Assembly (NCBI GenBank): GCA_022575985.1
Contig: JAKSXM010000007.1
Coordinates: forward strand, 34,040,501 to 34,104,500
Reading direction: 5' to 3'
DNA length: 64,000 nt
DNA from: Anagrus nilaparvatae
Lineage: Eukaryota; Arthropoda; Insecta; Hymenoptera; Mymaridae
Part shown: in pieces, positions 30,834 to 42,135 of the stretch
How positions within the stretch are numbered: position 1 is the stretch's first letter
How the letters are laid out: each line of letters starts with the position of its first letter
Made by a program: the position numbers and the translations under genes
The notes under the pieces: model-generated
Databases searched by the model: none
What the model was told of the DNA's origin: nothing
The model's input: the letters and a program-made list of their open reading frames with translations, nothing else

Positions 30834-32931
30834 TCGTGTTGGGTAAGCATAAACAATTTTGAGGTTTGAAAAAAAAAAAAACTTATATAAACATTATTTA
30901 TAACATTCTGCCTGTGATTTGTCTCTTCATCATAACTTTACCCTCAATTCAATTTTGAGGTTAGAAATTTTTGCAAACATTTTAAATAATAAACTAACAA
31001 AGTTTACACCTATATTTAATTCACCGATAACCTCACAAATTATTTGGACATTTTATTTAAAATACCGGTTATTTTTTAAATAAGGTGAATTTTTAACAAC
31101 AAATTTTTCACTTTTATGTAATTTATTACTTTTCAAATAATAATAATAATAATAAAATAATATACTAATAAGCCCATATACTTTTTTGGAATATCAATTT
31201 TCGACTAATCAACAAAACATATGTATTTTAATTTTTATCAATAAAAAAAATAATTATATTTAGGTTATGAATATATTTTTTCTGCAATAAATAAACATTA
31301 CTAATACTATATAAATAATCATACATAAATACACAACGATTATTATAAGTCGGTGTTAGTAGCCAATCAGAACGCTTTTATTGCGATAACAATGTACAAC
31401 AATGTACATAGCAACAACTTCTTTTTAAAATAGGATGATTGGAAATTTTTGTCATTCTTATTACTGATCTAAAATATTTCATAACATTTAAAATGCACTA
31501 TAAAAAATATAAGCTGATGCCAAGTCAATATGGCTTGACACACATCAATAAACACCTTAAATGCGGCGAAGCCAATGCTATAATTCGTCAGCCTTATTTT
31601 TGACTTGACGGGTGCTCGGTTGTCGCAGATAAGGTTAAATTTAAGCCAGCTGATTATTAAATTGCGGTTAATATATGTATTAGGGTTGTTCACAAAAAAA
31701 ACTTTTACTTCAAACAAATATTTACTATATGTATACGCCATGAAAATAACTGTCTTTCGAACTGTAGTCAAACTATTCAAATACTTATAGCAATATAAGT
31801 TCATCAAAAGTTCTTTTTGAATTTAGGCTTGCTCATTTTTGAATAATTCTGATTGCTAATTGTATATTTTAGTTTATTTGTATACAAAATATTAAAATTT
31901 TGTACAAAAAGTATACGGTATGCAGCAAAATTTGAAAAAAAAAAACAAATTCATGTTATTTTTTCTCAATTTTGCCGTAAAAAGGGCACATTTATTGAAA
32001 TAACATGACATAACATACACTTAGGTTAAAGTGCATAGAAAAACCTATAGTTTAAAAGTCACAAAGTGGGGCTAATAAAAATTTCGACTTTTTTTTCCAA
32101 TTGTGGCTGTTCAAAAAAAAAAAAAATTCTTAAAAATTTTATTACTAGATCCAAGAGTTTCAATACCCATTTTAACCAATTTTCATGAAAATTCCATTAT
32201 TTCTTCATGTTCTATTCCAATTTTAGTAAAAAAAAAAATTGCGCAACTCAATTTTTTGAGGTTAGGATGCATTTTTAACGCAGTTTTACCGCTACAGTTC
32301 TACTGCACTCTCAATAACGAAAATTTTACATTTTTTTTGCATACGATCATTTAGCTAGTGATATTCTAAAAATAGTCTGCAATTCGTTAAAAATTCGTCA
32401 AAAAAACAGTTTTATACCATTTTTTTTGGAAAAAAACGATGTTTTCCAATTCAATGAGTCCTCTTAAAATTGAATTTATTGAATCAAAATGAATCGGACA
32501 ATTAGAAGTTGAAAGGAGAAAAAAAGTTTAAATTGTTATAAACAATTAACTAATAGTTTTATTCAGAAAAGTAGGTGCCTTGTAAGGATTAAGAGTTAAA
32601 TGATCATCTGATAAAATTTGTCAAAAAAAATTAATTTTTAAGATAAAAAATAACACGATAAATATTGAAAAAGAAATTAGTTTTTTTTTCTTCACTTTTT
32701 GCCTTGTTTTGGAGTTATTCCTTTCTCGTTCAACATAAAAGAATTAGCTTTCTTATAGGAAAAGCCGGAGCATTTATCAACAGGGTAACCATTTATCCGA
32801 ATAAATCTGACCATTTTTGTCGGAAATATATAATAAAATAGGCAGAAACACATCCTTTTTTTAAGGACAGTAGATTATATAAATTTATTTATTAATCTTT
32901 AGGTTAGTTTAGGTTTTTTAGAGTAATACAG
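30834..32931. other. AT-rich intergenic sequence with a repeat relic
   Basis: No gene was supported. Frames at 31469-31807 (minus) and 31605-31790 (plus) have no motif. The stretch 31950-32460 contains GAGGTTAGGATGCATTTTTAA and TAACGAAAATTTTACATTTT, which match a repeat at 56310-56395 and, in part, 49500-49700. Confidence 0.45.
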
Positions 32932-33290
32932 GCGCCAGCCATACTAATCACGCTCAAAAATTAAATTTCTTTTTACGAGGATAAAAATAGGTGGTATTTA
33001 TGCTTTTCGACCCGCTGAACACGAATTCGGGGTCCGTTTTGCGAATTTAGTGGTCAATTTTTTGTTATCAAGAAATTATTGCTGCCCAATTTTGGTGGTC
33101 AATTTTTTATTATTAACAAATTATTGGCCAGCAATAATTTCTTGATAACAAAAAATTGACCACTAAATTCGCAAAACGGACCCCGGATTCGTGTTCAGCG
33201 GGTCGAAAAACTTAAATACCACCTACTTTTATCCTCGGAAAAAGAAATTTAATTTTTTAATTTTTGGGCGTGATTAGTATGGCTGGCGCT
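32932..33290. mobile_element. Palindromic MITE, 359 bp
   Basis: The ends GCGCCAGCCATACTAATCAC and its complement, and the long internal match from TTTTCGACCCGCTGAACACG through AATTATTG, make an almost complete palindrome. The internal TCGGGGTCCG..CGAATT words resemble the repeated block at 44440 and 45860. No target duplication is obvious. Confidence 0.75.
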
Positions 33291-33538
33291 TAGATTTAGA
33301 GTCAAATTTTTAATTTATGATAAATTTTTCTTGTTACAAATAATTACTTTATTTTTTTAATTATAATTATTACTAAATTGCAGTTCTTGCATTTTAATAG
33401 ATTCAAATATAATCAAAAATAATTTTATTACGGTTTTAGAAGCAACTTTAGATCTCTATCAATTTTCGATAAAAAGATATATGTAACCTAGTTACTGAAA
33501 AAAAAATTATTGTTCAATTTTAATGAATACTAAATTTT

Positions 33539-33600
33539 TTGATGAAGATTCCAGGGAAATCGAAACGTTGGAATAACTTTCTTTTATAAGAAAGTTACTT
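33539..33600 (+). ncRNA. Candidate degenerate hammerhead ribozyme, Penelope-type
   Basis: The sequence TTGATGAAGATTCCAGGGAA followed by ATCGAAACGTTGG has the hammerhead order: a CUGAUGA-like core, a short stem II (GATT pairing AATC), then GAAAC. Such motifs occur in the long terminal-type repeats of Penelope-like elements. A small hairpin, ACTTTC...GAAAGT, follows. Stem I was not verified and no Penelope ORF is adjacent, so this is a relic at best. Confidence 0.4.
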
Positions 33601-33749
33601 TTATAATGTAATAAAAAGTAATTTGCTCGTAAAGGTCATGTATTAAATAATTTAGTAAAAGTATATCTCCCCTTATCATTGAGTGATAAAAATTTGAATT
33701 TTATTCAAAAGAATTGACTAAATTTTTTTTAATTAAAGGTTATTTACGT

Positions 33750-33976
33750 GGCTCTAAAGTAGAGAGGCATAAACTGCAAATACGTTATTGAGTAAAATCA
33801 ATTTAAATTTTCACTTTATCGTAAGAATCTGTAGTTTTTTTAAGTCTTATACTCATAAAACATTTCGGTTAAATTTTTTTTTACGAATCTTGATTTTTGA
33901 AAAAGTTAATGTATTAAAACCCGTTAAAAAAAAAAATTAATGTTTGTATTATGCCTCTCTTCTGCTTTGGAGCTTT
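33750..33976. mobile_element. Small inverted-repeat MITE
   Basis: The left end GGCTCTAAAGTAGAGAGGCA and the right end TGCCTCTCTTCTGCTTTGGAGC are imperfect inverted repeats of about 30 bp around AT-rich sequence. No clear target duplication. Confidence 0.5.
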
Positions 33977-34182
33977 AGATATTTAAACTAAATATTTCTT
34001 TTTACTTCTTCATTAAAATAAATGTTTACTTTATATCTTAATAATTTATTAATTAGAATGCATGTATTTATTAGTAATTAAAGTAATTTTTTTTTGCATT
34101 ACTATATTAATAGGAATATAACAATGTATCATTGATTAATGTTATTAAAAAAAATTAAACAAAAACACTTCTTCATTTATTT

Positions 34183-34296
34183 TCAGTTTCTTCGATTTCT
34201 TGAAACGTATGCTAGTTTAGTACTCTTAACTACAGACCATTTATGCCTTTTTATATAATAACAGATTGCTAGCAAAATAGATGAAATCCCCAAAAC
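34183..34296 (-). CDS. Cyt-c1: Cytochrome c1, last coding exon (membrane anchor)
   Basis: The 114-bp exon starts after an AG acceptor (34297-34298) and ends at TGA (34183-34185). It encodes 37 residues: a hydrophobic helix (VLGISSILLAICYYI) followed by KRHKWSVVKSTKLAY. This is the C-terminal transmembrane anchor and basic matrix-side tail of mitochondrial cytochrome c1, a subunit of respiratory complex III. Its phase-0 start joins exactly to the exon at 34353-34487. A polyadenylation-like AATAAA lies within a few bases of the stop (about 34176-34181, minus strand), and other copies lie downstream, so the 3' UTR end is not settled. Confidence 0.93.
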   Translation of the reverse strand, partial: VLGISSILLAICYYIKRHKWSVVKSTKLAYVSRNRRN

Positions 34297-34352
34297 CTAA
34301 AAAATTCAAAATTTCAGCATTGAAAAAATAGAGTATTAATAAAAAAACTTAC

Positions 34353-34487
34353 TTTTATAGCAAGCTGTTTCCTTGTATCAAATTCATGATTTGATGTCCA
34401 CATTAAAAAGGTGACAATATCTTTTGCTACCTGAGAAGCAGTGGCTGGGGTTCCATCTTCATATTCTAGTACTTCATCATAAATTAC
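34353..34487 (-). CDS. Cyt-c1: Cytochrome c1, penultimate coding exon
   Basis: The exon is 135 bp (45 codons) and phase 0 at both ends, with AG at 34488-34489 and GTAAGT at 34347-34352. It encodes VIYDEVLEYEDGTPATASQV followed by AKDIVTFLMWTSNHEFDTRK. These are the conserved segments after the haem-ligand Met in cytochrome c1. Compared with typical animal sequences, HEFDTRKQL replaces the more usual EHDxRKRM, a mild divergence. The upstream intron is 14.5 kb and packed with repeats. The downstream intron is only 56 bp. Confidence 0.95.
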
Positions 34488-34734
34488 CTAAAATATGAAA
34501 AATTTGGTAATTTTCATATTAAATACATAACACAGTAAAACAAGTTAATTACCCGGGGGGAAATATCCCGAATTAATTTTAATTCAATAATATTAAATTC
34601 TATTAAATTCTATTAAATTATATTAAATTGAATTGGAAAATTCACCGAATTCAATTTAATAAAATTTAATAAAATTTAATTAAAATATCTAAGATCTAAA
34701 AAAATGCTTTAAACATGCTAAAATTGATGTTTCA

Positions 34735-34939
34735 ATCAGGAGGGGTGAAATGGACTTAGTATAATTTTGATTTGTTCACCCCCAGGGAGGCAACTACCCC
34801 ATAATTAAAAAAAAATGAAAATTTATAAAATGAAACTTTATAAAAATTTCTTTTTTGCACTTTCATCTTACAAACAAAATCTATTAACATTTGTACTACA
34901 AAAAATCATCCCTGTCGCCAGGGGGTGAAAACTATCCCT
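34735..34939. repeat. Tandem repeat containing CCAGGGGGTGAAAACTA, left of LINE 1
   Basis: Units of roughly 130-150 bp carry the motif CCAGGGGGTGAAAACTATCCC with an AT-rich spacer and 'CTTACAAA.A.AA'. The array continues on the other side of LINE copy 1 at 37960-38130, so the LINE inserted into it. Confidence 0.65.
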
Positions 34940-34985
34940 AAATGTAAAAGAAATTATACAAAAAACTGGCCTTAAAGTTGGCTTC

Positions 34986-36680
34986 TTGAATGCCACTTCA
35001 TTAAAAAAGCATATGAGTGAGTTTAGAAATTTTTTATCATCTGATAACTCCTATGATGTTATGTGTATTGCTGAAACTCGTTTTGGTCCTCAAATTAATA
35101 ATCACATTATTAATATTTCCGGTTACAGTGTTTTAAGACAGGACCGCAACACACAAGGTGGTGGCATAGCAATTTACATAAGAGAAAACTTTAAGGCAAA
35201 GGTTTTGTGTTCATCAAAAACTGAACAGTATGGTAAACCTATGAAACCAGAATATTTGTTATGTTCTGTTTGGGAAGGCAACTCTACCCCCACTCTAATT
35301 GCATTAGTTTATCGTCCTCCTGACGTTTCTATTACATCTGATATGCAACTATTTGAATATTTACGGACTTACTGTTCAGACTTTAGTCATAAAGTAATTA
35401 TTGGTGATTGGAATGCCAATTTAAGTGATACAAAGGACCCAGATGCTACGTTCTTGAAGGATTTAATGAATGAATTATCACTTAAATTGGTAGACACAGG
35501 TCCCTCGCATCATGGTGGTAAAGCTGATACTTGGATTGACTCAATTTTTGTTGACAATTGTGACTATATTCTGGACTATGATCATAATTTACCTACTTAT
35601 CCAAGTAGACATGAATTAATATCGGTTACTATTGACATTTTCTATCCCACTCCCCCTAAGGACACTTACACCTACAAATGCTTCAGTAAGGTCACCTCGC
35701 ATGACCTCAATCAATATTTAAATAAATTAGACTGGTCTCCTTATTTGGTAAACGATGATCAGTTTGACGTTGAATTAGGTCTGAACAAACTAACAAACAA
35801 CATTCAGACTACAATTGACATACTTGCTCCAGACAAAACTATTGACCAACGTAAATCCACATATCCCTGGATAAATTCTGAACTTCGATTGCTAAAATCA
35901 AAACGTGACTCAACTAACAGACGTTATAAAAGAACAGGGTCCAGGGCTTTGCTTAATGAATTTCTTAGACTGGCGGATTTGTATGAGGAACAGTCGGAAA
36001 CAGCTCGTTGTGCATATATGCACAATCGTATTTGTAGCTCCTTGGATGAGAATAAAAACTTTTGGAAAGAGATGCGTAATTTGGGACTACTGCCTAAGCC
36101 AAATGATGCTCTACATGGCTTTCTGCCTGAAGAGCTCAATGCTTATCTATCTAACATCTGCATTTCACCTCATGAAAATCCTGATGATTCCTTAAATATC
36201 ATCAATAGTGCTCCTCCTGAAGGTTTTGCATTCAAGGAAGTCACTAAAAATGAGGTAATATTAGCTGTTGCTCACTTCCGCTCACAGGCTAAAGGTGATG
36301 ATGGAATTCCTCAAAGCATTATTGCGAAAGCCCTGCCAACCATAGCTCCTTTTCTTACCAAGCTCTTTAACGTATCACTAGCACAAGGAGTTTTTCCAAC
36401 AGCCTGGAAAAAGTCACGAATTTTAGCGTTGAAAAAAGTAGCGATACCATCTTCGCCATCAGATTTTCGCCCTGTCGCACTATTATGCTTTTTGTCAAAG
36501 GTCCTTGAGAAGTTGGCTCATGATCAGGTGGTAGCATTCTTGTCTCGATATAAAATCCTGGATTCTTTCCAGGCAGGTTTTAGGAAGAATCATAGCACTC
36601 AGTCAGTACTGATAAAACTTGCTGATGATATTCGTATGGGTATGGACAAGAAGCTTGCCACATTGTTATTGCAGTACTGA
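34986..36680 (+). pseudogene. LINE ORF2, endonuclease and N-terminal RT
   Basis: The 564-codon frame starts inside the endonuclease (GFLNATSL) and shows CIAETRFG, GGGIAIYIREN, VIIGDWNANL and WIDSIFV motifs. The usual SDH is SRHE. RT follows with AHFRSQAKGDDGIPQSII, LTKLFNVSLAQGVFPTAWKK, DFRPVALLCFLSKVLEKLAH and FQAGFRKNHSTQSVLIKLAD. It ends at KLATLLLQY, exactly where the first catalytic Asp block (FDFSKAFD in copy 2) should begin. The loss of about 350 bp of palm removes both catalytic Asp motifs. Confidence 0.9.
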
Positions 36681-37497
36681 CCAGATTGAACAAGATATTG
36701 CATACCTTTCGGAACGAGCCATAAAAGTGGCGACATGGGCTGATGCAAATAATTTATCCATAAACACAAAGAAAACACAAGCGATTGTTTTTGGTTCTTC
36801 TACCACAGTTAATTTATTTAAGAAATTAAATATTTCCAAAATTGTTGTCAATGATAATGGTGCTTGTGTTCCCTTTGTGGATGAGGTTGTCAGCCTTGGT
36901 ATCACCTTAGACTCTTGTTTGTCTTGGCGTCCGCAAGTAACAAAGGTGACCAAAAAAGTAAACAGCATAATGTATGGTCTCAGGCTCATCAAATCTTGTA
37001 CCTCTGAAGCACTTCGTAAGCGCCTCATTGAGTCTCTTGTGATTCCCCATTTGGATTACTGCTCAGCAGTTTATTCTGATATTTCTAATGAACTGAGTGG
37101 GCAATTACAGAGACTCACTAATTCTGGTATTAGGTACATTTTTGGTTTGAGACGACAAGAACATATTACACCATACAGAAAGCGTCTCGGTTGGATGCTT
37201 AACGTGACCAGAACTGACTATTTTGCATCCCTTATCATGTATAGACTTGTGCGTATGAGAGAACCTCCTTTATTACGCACTTTATTTGAACCATACAAAT
37301 CAGACAAACCTACCAGAGGCCCTCGCATAGACCTTAAGGTTTCCACAAAACCCACTGACTGGGGTCTATACTCTTTCCAAGTAAAGTACGCGAAACTATG
37401 GAACTTGATTCCCCCCTGTATAAGGGACTTACCATCCTATCGTCGTTTTAAAAAGAGTATCAGACTTTACTTTCATAGATTAGAAAATGAACAATAG
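36660..37497 (+). pseudogene. LINE ORF2, RT thumb and C-terminal domain
   Basis: After the deletion junction the sequence resumes as DQIEQDIAYLSERAIKVATW and NNLSINTKKTQAIVFGSS, then SLGITLDSCLSW and CTSEALRKRLIESLVIPHLD. It ends with WNLIPPCIRDLPSYRRFKKS, the C-terminal signature common in CR1-group LINEs. The frame is open to TAG at 37495. Only the frame's first few codons (from 36619) belong to the other frame. Confidence 0.88.
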
Positions 37498-37880
37498 TGT
37501 TGGTGGCATTTGCACCAATCATTTTGTAATTGACTGTGTATTATTGATATTTACTATTTAACTATTTACTTATTTACTATTAACAGTTAACTTTTGAATA
37601 GTCATTGGTATTATTGTAAATTTTCTTTTATTTAACTAAATTATGTACAGATTATATTTTATAACCATTCAGTATTATTTCATAGACTAGTTATTGTAAA
37701 TCTTCTTTATTTAATTTTAATTTTAAGTACACATAAAACTTTATTATATTGTATATTATATTTATATCTATTGATTCATGTATTATATTTTATTATATGT
37801 ATATAATTGACAATTGAGTGTGTTGAATGATATATATTTTGTAGTTGGCAAATAAAGTTTAATAATAATAATAATAAAAA
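37498..37880 (+). other. LINE copy 1, 3' UTR and tail
   Basis: AT-rich 3' UTR ending AATAAAGTTTAATAATAATAA, then A-rich. No coding. Confidence 0.7.
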
Positions 37881-37959
37881 AAAAATTGTTAAATTTTGTT
37901 TTCTACACTTTTTTTCTTAAACAGAAACGAAAAAGTAACAAAATTGGTAGTACAAAAAA

Positions 37960-38640
37960 TTTTGCCCGACCCGGAAGGTGAAAACTACCCCTAATTTAAA
38001 AAAAAATGAATAAAAGGTAATAAAATTTTTTTTTGGAATCTTTTCGCCTTACAAATAGAAAAATTAATATTTTTAGTCTAAAACATTATTCCGTCCGCCA
38101 GGGGGTGAAAACAACCTCCAAATATAAAAATTAATAAAAGTTATTTTATACCGAATTTTTTTAATTAAAAAAATTTATTATTGAAAATTAAAAAAAAATT
38201 TATTAAATTACAAAACTGATTCATAAAAATTGAAATCACTGTATTTAAATTTCAAGCAAATATTATCATTCATTAATGGAAAATTGAAATTTATATCAAT
38301 TTTCCATTTTTTTTAAATATTTGGTAGCTTTCAATACTATATATAACCCTTGGAGTGGGGGAAGGCTAAATTTCTCTACTAAAAATGTAGTTAGTTTTTC
38401 GTTTATTAGACGAAAAGTTTTAAAAAAGAATAATTTATAACCTTTTTTTATTTTTTTTAAATTTAGGAGTATTTTTCTCCACTTGTGGGGGGGGGGGGGG
38501 TAATTTATTATGCTAAAAATGTGGTCAGTTTTTTGGTTGTAAGACGACAAGTTTGAAAAAGAAAATTGTATAACATTTTTTTCATTGTTTTAAAATTTAG
38601 GGGTAGTTTTCACCCTGTATATTTAGCCCTTGTATCTCAA
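37960..38640. repeat. Tandem repeat array, right of LINE 1
   Basis: Copies of GGTGAAAACTACCCCTAATTT occur at 37976 and 38103 in the same orientation as on the left. Inverted copies (AGGGGTAGTTTTCACCCTG, 38598-38618; TAGGAGTATTTTTCTCC, 38465-38481) follow around two CTAAAAATGT blocks. A run of 14 G lies at about 38487-38500. The array has decayed and partly inverted. Confidence 0.6.
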
Positions 38641-38998
38641 TTTTGGTACATAATAAGAAATTCCCAATATATTCTTAATTAATCTTAAATTATTCTAGAA
38701 TTTTTAGAGAATTTCAGCTTAACTTCTAAAATAATGCAAAAAAGCACCTAAAAAGGGGAAGTATTTGCTTTTTTAAGGGTTTAGCCCCATTTTCTATGAA
38801 ATTTCGACCCCTAATTTGTATTCCGTGATCCAAAAAACATATTTTATACCTAAACTTACCCTGTCTACACATTTTTTTTTCAATTATTTTCGCAATTTGA
38901 CTGGACTACTGTATACAATATATAAACAGTTTTAATTATAAAATATTATTATCATCAATAATTATGTTTTTTTAAATTAAATTAGTATTTTAAGTATC
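38641..38998. other. AT-rich intronic spacer
   Basis: No gene or clear repeat was recognised. Confidence 0.4.
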
Positions 38999-39195
38999 AA
39001 GGGCGTAAAGTTTTCGGCACTAGCGTGAGCACTAACACGAGTGCTCGGCGAAGCCGGGCACGAGTGATAAGTGTTCACGCTCGTGTCTAAAGTATTTCGC
39101 CCATGATGCTTACACTATTTTTTGCCCACCTAGACGTAGAACGAGTTCAGAAAATTCTTTAAACACGAGTTTTACGCCCGGGAGGGCAAAAAAGT
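38999..39195. mobile_element. MITE with GC-rich imperfect palindromes
   Basis: GGGCGTAAAGTTTTCGGCAC at the left pairs loosely with GTCTAAAGTATTTCGCCC at 39084-39102. The centre has GTGCTCGGCGAAGCCGGGCAC, a strong hairpin. A further inverted pair is TTTGCCC.../GGGCAAA (39121 and 39184). This compact GC-rich structure stands out in an AT-rich intron. Confidence 0.55.
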
Positions 39196-39290
39196 TTTTT
39201 ATAGTTGTTCTCTTAATTTTGAATTATCTGGATTGTGAAAATAAAAAAAAGGCTAGCTTAAATATATTATTAGTATATAATATTTCAACA

Positions 39291-39362
39291 GATACCGTGG
39301 TTGTGTGGTCTAAGTATCGAGTCTAGTATGTGAAACGTTCTGGGTTCGAATCCCAGAAATAT
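39291..39362 (+). repeat. tRNA-like sequence, probable SINE head or tRNA pseudogene
   Basis: It has a box-A-like TGGTCTAAGTA and a perfect box B, GGGTTCGAATCCC, which forms a five-pair T arm (CTGGG/CCCAG). The 5' and 3' ends do not make a clear acceptor stem. It shares its layout (TAC.GTGGT..TGTGGTC..AGTATC) with 31-102. A true tRNA gene is unlikely. Confidence 0.5.
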
Positions 39363-40076
39363 TATTATTTTTAGATAGATAAGTTTTACAAAAATGTGTA
39401 TATAAAGTATAACATGTATAAAATTAAACAATTCGAGTATATAACGTACATTTAATATTAATAAATAAGATTAATTTTTGGTAGCTGTAAGTAACTCTGG
39501 TATATTTTATAAAGTAATGAATAATAATAATTATATATTAAATACGGTGGTGATTATATACGGTGTCTCAATCACTGAAATAGTGCACAGCAAAAAGTGA
39601 ATAATTTATCACAGTCAAAATTTCTAATTATTGAAGTATATGATAATAAAACGTCTTTATCTATATATTATGTATATGAGTATATAAAATATATATGTAT
39701 GTCTAATTAATATTTCAGCGCATATTACACTAAACTAAACTAAACTAAACGGAGGATCTTCTGGAAACAACTTTATAGTCGTTAGTTAATAAATATTTGA
39801 AGAGGGTATTTTTAAAGCGACTTAGTGAAGGTAAGAATCGAATAGTGGAGGGAAAAGAATTCCTGTAATTCAGCTCCAAGAACCTGAAAACTATTAGAGC
39901 CCCGACCCTTTATAATGTCTTGTAAAGTTAATTCTTTCGTCGAGGAATGCCCTCTTGCTGTATTCTTTGATTTTTTTTATTTTAAAACAGTCACCCAGGT
40001 AGTTTGGTTGTTTCATGCGCAGTATTTTATATATAATTATAGTACAGAAATAAAATCTGCGTTTGTTAACAGTTAA

Positions 40077-40647
40077 TCAATGTAGCTTCTTTCTCAAAGG
40101 AGAAAGATGGGTGTCTCTACTAATTCCAAAGATATAACGGATACCTGAATTACTAAGTCTTTGGAGCCTATTCCTTAGTGTGAATCCTGCATCAATTAAT
40201 ATAATACTACAGTAATCTAGACGAGGAGTTACCAATGCCTGAATGAGACGCTTCCTGAGTGTCCCTGATGTGCAACCTTTGATGAATCTAAGAGTGTAGA
40301 GTACCTTGTTTACTTTTTTCTCAACAGATATTACATGAGGTTCCCAGGACAGTTTACAATCCAAGATGACACTAAGACATTTTACTTCCTGAATAAAGGA
40401 ACGATTATTTCACCACCCATATCAATACTAGGAAGCTTTAGTTTATCCAAGCAATCAATAGAAACACTAGATCCAAAATTTTCGTCCAATGGGAAGCATA
40501 ATTAGCCACAGTATTGAGTCTACTGATACCCTCCAGTATACATTTAGGGGATACCTGAATATACACCAGCAATTCATCAACGTACAAAAGATGAAAAACG
40601 TTATGACCTACTTGATCTTTAATATCATTCATGTATAAGCAGAACAA
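40077..40647 (-). pseudogene. LINE copy 2, RT palm end and thumb
   Basis: The 40438-40647 frame contains FHLLYVDELLVYIQVSP, where the YADD motif should be: the second catalytic Asp is Glu and the Ala is Val. The 40077-40364 frame follows with KVLYTLRFIKGCTSGTLRKR and SNSGIRYIFGISRDTHLSPL, matching copy 1. A frame break lies between 40364 and 40438. Confidence 0.85.
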
Positions 40648-40723
40648 TAGTGGGCCTAATACTGAGCCTTGTGGGACGCCAATATTAATGTCTCGAGATT
40701 CAGAACAAAATGATAACTTTCAG

Positions 40724-41442
40724 TCATCTATCTTCAAGATATGATTTGAGCCAAATCAGTGCACTTTTGGAAAATCCCATATCACACAACCTCCTCAGAC
40801 GCTTGGTAGGAGATACTTTATCAAAAGCTTTACTGAAGTCGAATTGAATCAAAATAGTTATGAGTCTTATACTCATTCCGAGTCTGATATCATCAGTTAA
40901 CTTCAGTAAAGCAGTTTCAGTACTGCTGTATTTTCTGAAAACCGTTTGCAGGGGATCCAGTAGGCTGCTGTTACAAAGAAATTGCGTATTCTGGTCATGT
41001 ACCAGTTTTTCTAATGCCTTACACAAAAAACACAGGAGCGCAATTGGTCTAAAGTCCGAGGTTGAAGTTGGTACAGGTATTTTATTTATTTTTTCTTCAG
41101 TGCCATTAATAGGGATGTTTTCCACATTGAAGGAAAAATGCCTCTTTTTAGAGATTCATTGAAGATAAGAACCAAGGAGGGGCCGACAGAAGGAAGGGAC
41201 TGAGCAATTACGCTGCGAGGGATTCCATCAGTACATACGGCCTGAGAACTAAAATGTTTGACTGCCAAAATTACATCACTAAGTGAGACCTCATGAAAAT
41301 TAAATCCTTCATCTGACGCTGATTTAAGAATGTCAGACAGCTTGAACAGATTTTCTGTTTCAGAAAAACATAAATGGGAGAAATAATCGTTTAGCTCATC
41401 AGGAGAAAATCCGTGTAAGTTACTCTTAGGAGTCAGTAGCAA
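40724..41442 (-). pseudogene. LINE copy 2, RT fingers and palm
   Basis: Frames 41086-41442 and 40724-41125 overlap by a shift. They show VCTDGIPRSVIAQSLPSVG, DFRPIALLCFLCKALEKLVH and FDFSKAFDKVSP, the last with the first catalytic Asp that copy 1 has lost. The region ends at a further break near 40724. Confidence 0.85.
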
Positions 41443-41503
41443 TCCAAAGTGACGTAGTTCACGCCAAAAGTCCTGTCCATTCGTAATTGCTTTCTCTAGT
41501 CGG

Positions 41504-42135
41504 TCATGTATAAAAGAGTTTTTTTGCTGCGTCAGTGAGATATTCTACTTGTCCGTTTAGATGTATGAATTTAATCAAAAGTGTTTTGTTTTTCGTCCTA
41601 AGGTACCGTTTTTCAGTAGCATTCCTTTTGTTAATTAGGAATCGAACTTTTGTATTAATCCAAGGATGTTTTTGGCTTTTAGGGTTCACTGTTTTAATTG
41701 GTGCCAGTTTGTCAATAGTTGTCTGTAGGTTCTTATTCAGACAGTCAAGTAGATTGTCTAAGTCGTCTGTAGGAGAGTCGAATATAGTCCAGTAGCATTT
41801 GTCCAGTGCCTCATATATGTCCTCTGGAGTGATGTCCTTGAATTTTCTGTATGTGAAGCTGTTAAGAGGACGTTTAGGAATAAACATGGAGATTTCAACG
41901 TCAATGAGGTTGTGAAGACTACGAAAGCGTGGAAGTATGTTGGTGTAGTTTTATTTGTATTTTTATTTATTTTTATTTACTACTGTATCCGTTTATCTCT
42001 ACAATACCGTCCTGTACAATCGGTCCTAAACGTGATTCCGCTACTCCAAAGATGTGATAAGATGAATAGTCCAGTATCATGTCACAAAAAGCGTTAATGT
42101 GAGCTTTTGAAGAAGTTGCATTGACAAATCCTGCT
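41504..42135 (-). pseudogene. LINE copy 2, endonuclease remnant and linker
   Basis: The linker frame 41504-41887 reads NLQTTIDKLAPIKTVNPKSQ and HPWINTKVRFLINKRNATEK, as in copy 1. Upstream, 41990-42135 gives GFVNATSSKAHINAF and VAESRLGPIVQDGIVEINGY, the start of the endonuclease. Most of the endonuclease between 41888 and 41985 has been deleted or replaced by A-rich sequence. Confidence 0.75.

Larger units (their letters stand above)
34940..37880 (+). mobile_element. CR1/Jockey-group LINE, copy 1, 5'-truncated and internally deleted
   Basis: Coding similarity begins at the start of the endonuclease domain near 34940, so ORF1 is missing. It ends with AATAAAG and a (TAA)n/A-rich tail at 37848-37880. 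ORF2 is split by an internal deletion at about 36676. A more decayed relative lies at 39726-42620 in the opposite orientation. Both are inside the Cyt-c1 intron. Confidence 0.88.

Noticed and set aside
31469..31807. 112-codon minus-strand frame
   Set aside because: No motif was recognised, and an overlapping frame exists on the other strand. Composition matches the intergenic background.
39291..39362. Functional tRNA gene
   Set aside because: The T arm is good but no acceptor stem or convincing anticodon arm forms. It is more likely a SINE head or pseudogene.
39726..39752. Telomere-like repeat (ACTAA)n
   Set aside because: There are only about four units, the unit is not the insect TTAGG, and it sits at the 3' end of LINE copy 2, so it is the element's tail.
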